The notes beneath the pieces were generated by a model that saw only the letters and a program-made list of their open reading frames with translations, searched no databases and was not told where the DNA came from. Made by a program: the position numbers and the translations under genes. 64,000 nt of DNA from Spirometra erinaceieuropaei (lineage: Eukaryota > Platyhelminthes > Cestoda > Diphyllobothriidea > Diphyllobothriidae). Positions 44,416 through 56,270 of this stretch are shown piece by piece (position 1 is the stretch's first letter; each line of letters opens with the position of its first letter). Location: positions 36,156-100,155 of the forward strand of contig CACRXP010000142.1 in the NCBI GenBank assembly GCA_902702965.1. The letters are read 5' to 3'.

Positions 44416-46814
44416 AACTAAACATTTATTTTGCATCTTAGTTATACTACCTGGAGTGTCTTCGTCGGAATTCCTATTTCCTCCTGACTTTTTATCATTT
44501 TTCTCACAAAAAAGCACCAGAATTGCCGCAATAATTTTTGTCATACTTTAGAATTACAACTCGCGGCTGACGTTTCTACACAACTTTTTGTCTTCACTCA
44601 CATTAGATTATTTAATTTCAACTGACGTATTTCCATATAATTTATGGTAAGGTTTTTACGATTTCCGAGAATACCTGCTGTCGATGATTTATGTGGGTTA
44701 TAACGTCAGTCGTTCACCATGTTAGGAGTTGAGATATCCAGATGGCGTGGGCTTTTCTGCTCTTTTTTTCCAAGACAGCTCACGTGCATAACAGACACAA
44801 CCGGGGAGGTAGGCCCCGTCCATTCTAAACATTCTCTCCTGAGTGACAAGCATTAACCTGCTCGTCCACGTCGCAGTGGCCTGCACCACGCCCATGCATT
44901 AGAAGTCCCTTCGATCAGAGATAAAGAAGCAGAACTTGTACGCCTCAAAGAAACCCTGCTTAAGTGTGGATATCCTGCCGGCTTCAGTCACAAGAACAAC
45001 AACTCTATGCGGCCAAAATTGACAGAACTTTCAGTTCCTTGCCCTTGCCTAAATGACTCTTAAGGCAAGAAAATAAAATCCCGCGTTCCTCCATTACAAA
45101 TCACCTGCATGATAGTGGTCAGTCCGGTGACCTCGCAATTTCCTTTCGAGTACTTGTTCGGGGAGGAACAACTCGAGCGATGCGTTAACTGGAGACGGCC
45201 AAAAAACGGCGGGTTAAACCTGATCCTTGTGAACACTTAGAGCATGCAGTTAGCCTAACCTTGCCATGGTAGCCTTTACCTCAATGATTTTCATTTCCCC
45301 GTTGTTTGTGTTTGTTAACAATTTTCCTCACTAATCTTCTAATACTGTGTTTGAGTTACTAATGTTATCGATTAGCCGGCTTTATCCTAAACTATGACCT
45401 TGCTGTTTCTGCATTGATTTTCTGCGCGAATTTAAATCGTTTGTATTCTTCCAAGTCGTTATCTATGTTATGAAGTGACAGAACGCCTCTGACGAGCCAT
45501 CGCGAAATTTTTTAGTATCAGTAAACCTTTTTCTGATTGTCTGCTTCGTACCGGGGACAAAATGCTTCAAAAACGACTTGTTTTAGGATCAGGTAACACT
45601 TTATAAAGGCATAAACATCCCTGATTATTGATAAGAATCCGTAAACGCAGATAAGAACAAGATCATTGGAGATAAGGGGACAAAAGTCAGCAAGTGGCAT
45701 TTACGCAGCCGATTAGCGACTTCTGGGACCAAATAACGGTGGACTGTAGCGTTCATGCCAGATCCTATCGCCACAGTCGGATAATGCGTCGTTTTAATCC
45801 AAGTCTGAGTCCCTCTGTAGTAACAGACCAAAACAATACAGTTCATGGGTAAGCAAAACATAGAACATGCGTTTTTGGGAGCAAGAGTTAGAATTGGATA
45901 GAGACAAAGCTTTTTAATTACGTTTAAAAAGATTAGGCAAATTTGCGAAATGTGCTAGAGAGCGTTTAAAACCCGAAAAGCATGTTTTAGCGTGTTGATG
46001 CTGGCTCGCGTTTTTGCTCGTTTGCCTCAAAACTGCGGTTGCTCACAGACGCTGATTTGTACTTTTGCTGACGTTCCACAGAACTTGGTTCGTTTCCTCT
46101 TTTCAAAGCATTTAATGCGGAAAGTCGACTGGAATTTTCTGTGGTTGGTCTGGTTGGTCGGCCCAGACTGTTTGATTTTTTCTCATTTCGTTGAGGCTTT
46201 GCGGCCGCCGGCGTTGTGTGTTCTCACGTCAGTGGAGAATGTTTGCAATTCTGCCTGCTTTTCATGTGAGTTCATCGCGGGCCGTGTTTGTTCAGATTCC
46301 TTGAATTCGGTTTGGCCATCATGCTATGGTCTTTGTGTGTTTGTGCAATCTGGCACGACCAAGCATGCCGCAAGAAAGTCTAGACGCATCTTATTAAGGT
46401 CAAAATCTGAATACTAAGTCTAAGGCATGAGTCGTTGGGCTTTTCTGACGTCTCGGTATCAGACGGTCACGCCTTGAAGCGTGACTAGTTTTCCCAATAG
46501 GCATTGGAAGATGCGAGTTTGAATGGAGCCTCCTAGTTGCCCTTTTGTGTCCATTTAGGCAGGTCAGCAATTTCTGCCCATTTTTTCCGTCGTATTTCCA
46601 GCCCCCATCATTGCAAAGTAGCAGATAGACAGGCACCCAGACTTCGGCAGTTGACAGTCTGTTCATGGGTTCCATCACATGTCAAAGAATTGGTGCAGCA
46701 ATCGGGAGATCGTCTGAAAGACTTCATTTATGCAGCTATAGACAATTAGGATACCGAGCTGCTGTTCGTTTGACAGTTATTTTTGTTTGATCGGCGCCTG
46801 ATTTGATAACTTAT
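44416..46814. other. No recognised feature; one unexplained 141-codon ORF
   Basis: The largest ORF (45992-46417, plus strand) is rich in Cys and aromatic residues but lacks a domain, and it has overlapping shadows in other frames. A minus-strand ORF at 46400-46678 overlaps its end. I would not call either a gene. Confidence 0.45.
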
Positions 46815-47653
46815 ATTCTCTCCGGTGCATGCAAAAACTACTTTCTATAAAAATTATCACTTAAGTAGCATACATTTTTCTCATTGATTTTCGATGCCCT
46901 TAGAAGTCCAATTATAGTTCACGGGAACATGCATAAAAATATTCATTCTTTTTCTCATTCGGTAGATAATTACGTCTTCTTCTAATTTCATACCCGAAGG
47001 AAAGACATAATTTGATTTTAAAAAAGTTTACTGTTGAGGAATTTTTAAATATCTTGAAATGGCCGTTCATAAAACGTCATGTCTCTGCATTAACCAATGT
47101 GACTTGTAAAGTTAACAAAATGAATCAAATTACGGCTAAATTTTATGAACTCCATATAGTCTTCTTTTACTACCATAGATAAATCTGTGGTTTTCTGTAC
47201 GCGGAAAATATACGACTTGTAGTTTGGAAACCCTGAATCCAAGTGTAACGGTAAAGAGGGTTCAAAATTATTCGTGAATCGGAAAAGATTTTGAAGGCCA
47301 AGTAATACCGTTCCTTTGAGTATAAAATTGGAAAAAAACGTAAGTTTCTACCCAATGAGTAAAAGAATGAATCTTTTTATGCATTTTTTCCAAGAAATAT
47401 AATTGAACTTTTAGGGGCTTCGAAAATCAATGAAAGCAAAGCATGCTACTTACGTAGCCATTTTTTCCAGAGTCTGGTTTTTGCATGCACCTGCAAAGAA
47501 GTTTCTTCGAAAGCCGGCAACCTGCGGTACTTAAAATATTATAGAATTATGTTGCAGGCTGACTGGTTTTACAACCTTACTTTATTAATCTTTTCGAAAT
47601 GAAAACCCATTTCAGAATTTCGGTTGACATTTCATGAGTTAGCTCATCTAGTG
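46815..47653 (-). mobile_element. Family B palindromic MITE, left end missing
   Basis: Begins inside the left arm (CCGGTGCATGCAAAAACTAC). The spacer, in the 8.9 kb orientation (GAAATGGCCGTTCATAAAAC, GTCATGTCTCTGCATT), and the right arm are complete up to ATGAGTTAGCTCATCTAGTG, which is followed by TA. Confidence 0.78.
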
Positions 47654-47954
47654 TATGTACTTGGTTTATTTCTAGGGTCGTCAGCATAGGAGATTGACAT
47701 TAGTATACGCAAAGAGACAATTAGGAAACCATGGTGTTTATAACAGTTAGTCATAGCCAGCGTTCCACCTGGTAATCTTCAAATGACACCAGAAACTGTA
47801 AACTGATATTTCAACGTTCCATTGCCGCACTGGGATGCAACGGTTTCTAGTTAGGCAATTGGTAAGAAGCGTGTCCAAATGCTGGCACTCTCTCACGCCT
47901 GAGATTTTCTGGGCATCTGTTATGTGGTACTTAGTCTGACAACGCAAATGATGT
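47654..47954. other. No recognised feature
   Basis: Short spacer between two family B elements. Confidence 0.35.
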
Positions 47955-48010
47955 AATCTATTCCTATTTAAAAAAAAGATTTGTGAATTTCGTTCGACAT
48001 TTCATGAGAT
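47955..48010 (+). mobile_element. Family B right-end scrap
   Basis: TTTGTGAATTTCGTTCGACATTTCATGAGATA resembles a family B right terminus. It is immediately followed by the left terminus of the next element, so two ends abut at the same TA. Confidence 0.5.
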
Positions 48011-48011
48011 A

Positions 48012-48832
48012 CAGCAGGTGGGCTTACTCATGAAATGTCAGCCAAAATTTTTAAATGTCTTCTCGTTTTCAGAAGATTGATAAAGTAGGTGTTTAAAACG
48101 AAACATCATGCAGCATAATTCGAAAATGATTTAGTTAACACCGGGCGATGGCTGTCAAAAAACATATTTACGACTGCGTGCAACAACTGTATTCTGCAAA
48201 AAATGACAACCCAAGTAGCATGCAATTTTCTTATCGATTTTCGATGCCCCTGAAAATTTAATTATATTTCATGAAAAAAGACGCATGAAACTGTTCGTTC
48301 TTTTACTTTTTCTGTAGAAAATCATGTCTCCTTTCAATTTTTTACTCAAAAAAAGAAAATCCGGCTTTAAAAATTTTTATAATTCTCAAATAATGTTGAT
48401 CCCGACCCGCTGTTATACTTCCATTCAGAGTTTCAAACATACAAGCCGCATATTTTCCGTATACGGTAAACGACACAATTTTCTACGGTGTTAAGGGGAG
48501 ACCATATGTGGCTCATAAAATTAAGCAGCGGATTCGAGCAATATTTTTAACCCTACATGCCAAATTGGTAAATGAAGATACATGGCGTTTTATGAACGGC
48601 CATTTCACGGTATTAAAAAATCCCACATTAAGAGACTTTTTGAAACCGAATTATACTCCTCGTACGAGTATAAAATTGAACGAAGACGTTATTTTCTGTC
48701 AAATAAATCAACAAATGAATATTTCTTTGCGTTTTTTTTCATGAAATGTAATGTAACTCTTAAGGGTATCGAACATAAACGGGAATTTTGTATGCTACAT
48801 ATGTAGTCATTTTTTGCAGAGTACAGAGATGT
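48012..48832 (+). mobile_element. Family B palindromic MITE, right end missing
   Basis: Starts CAGCAGGTGGGCTTACTCAT after TA. Left arm, spacer (TTGATCCCGACCCGCTGTTA, GACCATATGTGGCTC) and most of the right arm are present, to about TAGTCATTTTTTGCAGAGTA. The last ~170 bp are lost. Confidence 0.75.
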
Positions 48833-49850
48833 GGCTCCAACTTTAAATTTTTGTGGTCACTTGACGCAAATCGGTCAGCCTTCAAATTTGATGAGGCCAA
48901 ATTCGTCACCGGTTAGGTACCGAACTGCTTGTTTGCGCTTTATCACCAAGTTCAGTGACCTCCCTCACTCTATTTACTTATCTGACCTCGCCTAAGACCG
49001 TAGAGGGGCAGAAGAACGATATTACCAAACAACCATCGGACTCATTATCACTACAGACAATCCAGTATGCAAACCTGTGAGGAATCCAGGACCCACCAAG
49101 CTCGACCGGTATATGACTGCATACCAACTCTACCCCTGTAAATTCAAAACTTCATATGAGTGGGGTTCTTGTTATTTTTTCTTGAGAATGTCTGTTCTGC
49201 TGATATCTTCAAAATTGTGGCACTCGAGTAGTGCTTTTTAACCATGATCCGTATTTGTGAGCTGCAAAGAATTTTTGACCGTCATCCGATCTCTAAATCG
49301 TTAGTTTTTCCCACTTCAGGACTATTCTGCAAGACGCGTGTTAAATGTCTACTGTTCTGTAACAAGGTCTTTCCTGTTGGGCAGCCATAAAATTAGGTTC
49401 AGGTGTGCATTTGCGCAAAGATCTATTTCACACAAACAAACTGCACTGGCAACGGCTTTCAAGAATTATCGAACTCAACGGCCATTAACATGGTGATCAC
49501 TAATGTCGTAGGAATGTAGGACTTCAGATTTATTTGCGCACACTTTTCAGAGCGTAGGAAGGGTATGATCAAAGGATATCGCCAGTACTCAGTGATCAAA
49601 AAAGAAATGCTGCGGTTTTTTAAGCTCGGCTGACGTGTATGCACTGAGCCTGATTAGCCTGAACTCATTCCATGTGTGCACCGTTATCGTATGAATGTGA
49701 GATAATTTTAAATAACCTATGGATAAGAAAAGGATGCAGTTATGTGATGAGTCCAGAAGCATTATTCCCCCCAGCCAGCCAGATAGATATCGGGTCCACT
49801 AAAAGCAAAGCAAAATATATTCAAATTCCATGAGGATATTTGTTATCACC
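48833..49850. other. No recognised feature
   Basis: Unassigned, short ORFs only. Confidence 0.4.
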
Positions 49851-49852
49851 TA

Positions 49853-50502
49853 CAGTAAACATGCTAATTCATTAAATGTCAACCGAAATTCCGTAATGCG
49901 CTGTCTCCTCCAGAAGATTACTTAAGTAGGGCTGTTATATTTATCCTCTTGCAGCATAATCCATTGATAATCCCATTACTTCGGGATGTTGGCTTTCGAA
50001 TTAACTTCTTCTAGGCTGCCTACGAAAAAGGACTACTTGATAGGGATGAATCTTCCTCATTGATTTTCGATGTCCTTATAAATTCAAATATGTTTCAGAA
50101 AAAACACATATATAAACATATTATTTTCTAAGTCACGGATAATGTTAAACTGCGCCTCTCATTATATTTGCATTCAGGGTCCCAGAATTACAAGTTCCGT
50201 ATTTTTTGCGTACGGAAAATCTTACACTTCTATACAGTATTAAGATGAACGTGTATGGCGTTCGTGAAATTTAGCAATGGATTTGTGTCATACCGCAAAC
50301 TTCATAATCAACATAAATAAATACAAAACACGATATTCTATGATCGGGCGCCTCACGTTCTTAAAAAATCTCATAAAATTTAAACGTTTTAAGACTAAGC
50401 TATGCTTTTTTCAAGTGAAAAATTTGAAGAAACATAATTTTCAACTAAGTGAGTATAAGAATGGATATTTTTATATGTTTTTGATGAATTATGGTTGAAT
50501 TA
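49853..50502 (+). mobile_element. Family B palindromic MITE, truncated by a PLE-1 copy
   Basis: Starts CAGTAAACATGCTAATTCAT after TA (49851-49852). The left arm, spacer and about one third of the right arm are present. Element sequence stops near GAATTATGGTTGAATTAAG, where the old PLE-1 copy begins. Confidence 0.7.
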
Positions 50503-50519
50503 AGAGAACTCAAGGCATA

Positions 50520-52290
50520 CACCAAAATCTTCTGCGAACAAAGAACATTCGATTGGGCAGGACAAACTACCTTCAGGGAGACAAAAGGTTTGTAGAGAAT
50601 CGCCATTTCAATGCCTTAAATGAAACCAATCCCGAAAAAGCGCTGAAAAGCAAAATTGATGCGACTTTGTTGGCACCGAAAAAGCTAGATGCTATATTTC
50701 CGGTTGACCGACGCGTGATGAGGGCCCACGTCACGGCTTTGGCCCGATTCTATGGCCTTTCCAATATGCACAAAGAGGGTGTTCCTCTTCGGCTCATCGT
50801 ATCATTCAAAAGAACTTTACGGTTCGGCTGACAAGGTGACTGTGTTCGATGTTACAATTTTTGACAGCTTATTCCTTATATTCCTTGGAATCTGTCGATT
50901 TAGGCTATCAAACAATCTCATCAAAGCGAATGTGATGAAATGGAAAATAGCCATGGACACGCTCAAATCGTTCGACTACGGAAATTTTATCTCAAGACGC
51001 GCTAAGCATTTGAAGGTACAGTCTTAACGTAGGTGAATGACGCCCCAGTGGAATTGGCCGGTTTCGAGACTCATACTCAAAGCGGTCCTGCAGCTGTAAG
51101 AGTCACTTACCTTACAATATCACAGATCGACATTTAGAGCTCGACACGCAAGTGATATCCCCGTGGTCATCGAACGGGCTTGGGTGATGGCACTCGGAGT
51201 GCATCTTAACGCCGTCTTCTCTTATGATTTACGATGATTGAGGAGAATAACCAACCGCAAAGATTGTTGTGACTTAGAATCGAAAGTACCCGAGAGAGCG
51301 ACAAATGCTCAGTCAACCAGGTAGTCAGCCACAAACGCAGTTACAAAATGACTCTATAGTACATGTAGAGAGTATTACGGTTAACCTGAAGGCAAGGTTG
51401 CAGTGTTGTTATATCTCCGATGGGTGTTTAGAGCGAATGGCTTCTTTTAAATGCTCATTAGCCAGTGTGGGTCGAAACGAGATTAGAAACCAAATCTAGC
51501 CAGCCTCGGTTATCGCTGAACGCTTCCGAACGTCAAGGGCGTTTCAGTAGTCGCCGAACACCTTCCCGCACCTCATGAAGTTGTATTGACACATCGGTCG
51601 AGTGTATCTATCAGACACCAGGTCATGAGGCTTTCACGGCAGGAGGCATCTAGAGACAGTTACTAGAAGTGGTGTAATTGTCGGCAGATCAACCATATCG
51701 GAGATTCTGGAAGACTACTTAGGTCTCGGATGACGGGGTATATAGCGCCAGCGTGGAATAACAGCGCAAATGCCCAAATCTCAAGGTGTGACAACCGTGT
51801 AAGCCGCGAGCTACATAGTTCAGGGTTTTTCCGTTCAAACGTCTAGTATCAGATGCAATGACTTTCCCTGTCGTAGTCTGTGATAAGACTTTACCTAGAC
51901 AAAGCAAGTAACCACGTAAGGAACCCGCAGACGACCAGTACTCCCGATGTCATTGTCAGTGAACCAAACTGCCCAAGAATCCGCAAAACCGATGAAAATT
52001 CGTTTCGGATACGGGCAATTAACAAGCATCGCACCAGGTACAACCACCTGCGATAAATGCGGAAACAAACAAATTTTCCCAGCCTTGCAAGGCCATGGCA
52101 GCTACAGTGAGTGGCATTGGGTCAACGAGGCAGATGTTGAACCACATGCAGCCAGTTATGGTACGCTAGAAACAGGTGTGCAACTCATCACCCTCACCTG
52201 ATGCTCTATCTGATGATGGATCCAAGTGTGACGCCGAAACTTCAAACAAATAGATCTCCTGGTCTAGCGGTCGTGTCCCTTCTTTTAGCG
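50520..52290 (+). pseudogene. PLE-1 element, longest but heavily decayed
   Basis: Starts further upstream than any other copy. Residues PEKALKSKIDATL, ARFYGLSNMHKEGVPLRLIV (a conserved RT block of the Penelope family) and the degraded FDVT segment lie at 50580-50900. RT palm remnants follow at 51030-51240 (ACGCCCCAGTGG for the TPxG motif). The EN region is at 51640-51810, with blocks such as GTAAGCCGCGAGCT. The 3' region runs to 52290, where CTGATGATGGATCC and GCCGAAAC mark a hammerhead relic. It is riddled with stops and indels throughout. Confidence 0.8.
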
Positions 52291-52631
52291 TCTTTTAGCT
52301 TTTGTCAGGCAGTCCCGTCCTCTCGAGATATCCGGTATTTTAGGACTTGTTATACTAGTGGGATTTCAAAAAATGACTTCTCAGTATTTTTCTTAGAAAA
52401 TATAAGGTATGGTTAGCTACTAGCTTTTGCAGTGCAAGAACCGTCTGAGCAAAAACAAAGACAAATTCTGATTTCCTCAGCTTGTGGATCATCACTCTGG
52501 TGCCACAGGAAATGATTGTCCAAACCTGCTTTACAGAGACTGGGGATACTTAACGTAGCATGTTATGTATGATTATGATGGTTTTATTTGTTGATCGTGA
52601 AAACATTCTAAAGACCATACAAACGTCAGTG
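52291..52631. other. No recognised feature
   Basis: Spacer after the old PLE-1 copy. Confidence 0.35.
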
Positions 52632-52955
52632 GGAGCAAAGAAGCGAGTCCCAGGAGCCATCGGGAAGAAGGAGGCACGATCGGTGGAACAAGGGCCTATT
52701 CGCCCGACGTTTCGGATTCCTGCTCGAAACCATCATCAGAGGCAATAGCAGATAAAGATGGCTCATGCACAAGGGGCTGCAGTATTTATAAGGTGCAGTC
52801 GCCATGTTATTACACACCTATAAAAATTCACACCGTCCCCCCTCCACTCCATCGGGGATTGCTGCACTTGGTGTGATGACTGTTCGACGGTCGAAATTTG
52901 CGTCGCTAAACGTTGCAATTCCATCACGGGTGTTGGAAGTTGGTGCGATGGTCGC
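52632..52955 (-). mobile_element. Solo PLE-1 3' end, inverted orientation
   Basis: Minus-strand 3' region ending in AATCCGAAACGTC and a GGGCGAATA tail. The start GCGAGTCCCAGG is shared with 39.08 kb. It contains the ATTTATAAGGTGCAGTCGCC, CATCACGGGTGTTGG and GTTGCAATTCC blocks. No EN or RT sequence. Confidence 0.65.
52700..52745 (-). ncRNA. Type I hammerhead ribozyme motif (intact core)
   Basis: Minus strand: TTGCCT, CTGATGA, GGTTTC loop GAATCC (one mismatch in stem II), GAAACGTC, GGGCGA. Stem I differs from the other copies on both sides (TTGCCT with GGGCGA against TGTCT with AGGCA) and stays fully paired, counting G-U. This suggests selection for pairing. Confidence 0.7.
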
Positions 52956-53004
52956 TCGGCCATTTAGTCCATCGAACCTAGCGCTAGGAACGTTGAGGTA
53001 TGTA

Positions 53005-53155
53005 GCTGTGAGGAAAGAGACCCGATTACTAGAACAACAGCTTTATTCGCATGACGTTTCGGATTCCTGCTCGAACAGATTTGGGTAGTTACTGCACAGG
53101 GAGCTGCAGCATTTAAAGGATGCAGTCGCCATGATGCCGAGGAAATTTCTGACCC
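53005..53155 (-). mobile_element. PLE-1 3' end fragment, inverted, hammerhead deleted
   Basis: Minus strand: a GATGCAGTCGCC relative is followed by GAGCAGGAATCCGAAACGTC and ATGCGAATAAAGC. The CTGATGA half is deleted, so no ribozyme is possible. Its downstream flank abuts a family A element. Confidence 0.65.
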
Positions 53156-53159
53156 CTCT

Positions 53160-54034
53160 TTTTCATCTTACGGCATAATCCTATAATATATTGGACTCAG
53201 GAGAATGTCAGCTTTTGAAAACACGGCTTTTCAATCTCACGTAGAAACCGTACTTGGAAAAAATGACTACATAATTAGCATAATCAATTAGTCTTGCAAA
53301 TTCGAATATACCTTATAGAATTCAAAACAAAAGTATGATTTCCTATAGTCTTTTGATCGAGGATCACGTCCTCCCTAATATTTATACTCCAAGAAGGAGT
53401 ATAATCAAGTTTTTGAAAAGTTTATGATTATGAGATTTTTTGAGACTGTTCAATGTCCATTCATACAGCATCGTACCTGTATGTTTAACACTGCTCCTCA
53501 TAAAATGTACAACATAATCCGCATCCATTGAAAAATGTTATGGATTCTATATGCTATCCTCTTAAAAACATAGAAGAATATATGAGTTTTCTTACGTGGG
53601 ACACATGCACCTAGTAGACTGAAATCACTTAACGCTAATGCAACGGCTGATTAGACTCCGAATTATTCGAGAATAATATAATTTCTTCAAATCCTGAATG
53701 TACTCCTTCTTTGAGTATAAAATATAAAGTCGACGTGATTCTCTATCAACCGACCGAAAGAAACCATCTTTTTGTTCGTGGTTTCTATAAAATATATTTG
53801 GATTTGCAAGACCACCGAAAATCAATGGGAAAAAAACATGCTAATTAGGTAGTTATTTTTACCAAGTACAGTTTCTGCAGGCGGTTGAAAAAAGCCGACA
53901 TCTCGGCGAGTCCAAAATATTATAGGATTATCTCACATGACGGTGAATATTACAACCCCACCTAAGTAATCCCTCCTGATCGAAAACGCATTTCAGAATT
54001 TCCGCGAACATTTCATGAGATCGGTTACCCACTG
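53160..54034 (-). mobile_element. Family A palindromic MITE, left end missing
   Basis: Begins at CATCTTACGGCATAATCC inside the left arm. The spacer is inverted relative to the 40 kb copy (AGCATCGTACCTG, ATGTACAACATAATCC). The right terminus GAGATCGGTTACCCACTG is followed by TA. It lies between two PLE-1 end fragments, showing nesting. Confidence 0.78.
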
Positions 54035-54046
54035 TATGTAGCTGTG

Positions 54047-54498
54047 AAGAAGGAGGCCTGATTACTGGAACTACAGCTTTATTCACATGACGTTTCGGAT
54101 TCCTGCTCCATATGGGTACAAGGAGATGTAGTATTTATAGGATGCAGTCGCGATGATACCGCATACATATAGAAATTTATGGCCGCTCTCCTGCATTGGG
54201 GGTTGTTGCACTTGGTGTGATGACTGCTCGGTGGCCGAAATTCGCGTCGTTTATTGTTGCAATTTCATTACGGGTGTTGGATGTTGGTGTGCTGATCGCT
54301 CGATCATCTGACCCTATGACCCCGAAGTTCGTAACCATGTTCGCCTGTGCGCGCCCCACGTGGCTAATTACTCTGCCTAGGCGAAGCCTCGGCACGAACT
54401 ACCCGCATCTACTATTGTCTTTAACGATGGCTTCGAGCAGGAATCCGAAACGTCAGACGAATAAAGCTCCTGTCCTACCGATCGTGTTTTCTTCTTCG
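54047..54498. mobile_element. Foldback pair of PLE-1 3' ends
   Basis: Positions 54047-54399 are a minus-strand PLE-1 3' region, reaching inward to GCCTAGGCAGAG-type sequence that matches CCCTGGGCAGGAG near the end of the coding frame at 42.9 kb. It is then fused to a short plus-strand end (54400-54498: ATTGTCTTTAACGATGG, GAATCCGAAACGTC, GAATAAAGC). Both hammerhead cores are broken: the left lacks CTGATGA and the right reads TTTAACGA. Confidence 0.7.
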
Positions 54499-56270
54499 CG
54501 TAAAATCGTCGTTCGACGTCTCAGGTACTTGGAAGATTGAACGTTTGTGTTTTAGATTAGCCCTACAGAAACAAGCTTGCCCGCTCCCATAGGCTGACAG
54601 TACCCAAAGCATCAGATTCAATAAAGCCAAGTTCTGTGGCATTCCTTTATTGACGTGTTTTCATCTGATAAACAACGGGTTATATAACTGCTCGTATCTC
54701 CCACACGCCTTCCAAAACATTGCGTATGACAAAGTGCCGAGATTTGTCTGCCTTCTCTGTTAGCCGAAGATGAATTATAGCACTTTGCGTCCCTTGCTTT
54801 CAAGATACCCCTCAGCTCGAGTGATTAATGGCTCAAGACTTGACTCTTCCCTCGGTAACCGAACTCTGACTAAAGTTCTTTTCATCGTTTTGTGAAGTTT
54901 GTAGTTTTGCTCACGTTTAGAGGTCTTTAAATTCCTGTGAACTGGCTTCCGATCGGAGAAGAATCTGAATCCCAAAATTTGCATATGCACTTTGCAGCGC
55001 CCAGACAACAGTTTTAGGACTGTAAATATTCTGCCAGCTCTTTCTCCCACTAACAGCTTTTAAAATCACTTTTGAATGTTGCATCTTAGTAACCGAGCAG
55101 CTAGCCTGTTTTTGCCACCAACGTACTCTGCAAAAGTGCCGACATAAATTGTTCACATAAACATAATAAAACCGACAGTTTCGCCAACCTTGGCGAAATC
55201 CTAACTCGCAAAAGGATTCGAAAGTTTAAGGTCAAATTGGCGTTTTGCAAAGCATGAGTTCCTGCGTCTGTCATATTCTGCTATTCTGCTACTCAAGTTT
55301 CATCTAATTGTCTGTTTGGGCATCAATTTGGTCGTCAGAGGTACCTCACTGTAATTAAAGAGCGCAAAACATTAGAGACATTTTTCGAAAAAAAATTGCA
55401 GTTAGGAGGCTGCAGCTGATAATTGCAGGCATCAGCCGAAAACTATACTTCCGTCGCTATGCGCTTCCGCAAACACATCATCGTGTTATAATAAATCAGA
55501 CGCTCGGGTCGAATTTATTCTGTTTTGTTGCGTTCTTCATTTATAGAAGCCGAGGAAACTCTATGTTCGACTCCGTGGACAAGTTGGCAAACTATACTTT
55601 TGCAAAATACCTATCAATTAAGTCAACTATTCATTGTCCTTTAATGCAGTGCTTAATACATCCTACCAGTACAAACACTTTTTCAGACTTGGCGTTTATC
55701 TGCAACAAACGGACAATAATTTCTGGCCACTAAATAATCAACTACGTCTATCAATCTTTATTTCAATTTGTTGTCTTCATAGGAAAAACGATAAGTACAA
55801 ATTTCCGCAATGGAAGTTAATGCATTCCAACTTATGCTGGACAAAACATCTGCCAACGTTGATTTGCCATAAATAGCGAAAAGAACAAAAAATCAAGTGC
55901 ATAATATATTTGCCAGGGCTCTTGTCAACATGCTGCCGCAATCTGAGTTACTAGCTTTAATGGCAGACATGCACGAATGAGCGTTGTTGCTTACTTATAT
56001 GCATTTTTCTCCATAAAAATTGTACGTGGCTTTATTCTCATATCAGTTACTGACTGGACAAAAAATCAGTATTTATTCGAGTCTGGGACATATCAAACCG
56101 GAAAAAGCCGACAAGCCAACGAAGGCCAATAAACTTTGTTCTGAACTTTTAACTCATACTTGTCACGTGCTGTTGACTCGTTGTTGTGCGATCATCTGCA
56201 GAAATTTATACACAGATTTGTTTGAGATAGATTGTAGGCGTGGGTATTACGTAACTTGTTTTGTCATTAT
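54499..56270. other. No recognised feature
   Basis: Overlapping short ORFs on both strands (up to 92 codons). No domain, RNA or repeat match. Confidence 0.45.

Noticed and set aside
45992..46417. 141-codon ORF as a host gene
   Set aside because: No domain, no upstream or downstream exon, low-complexity hydrophobic and Cys-rich composition. Left as unassigned.
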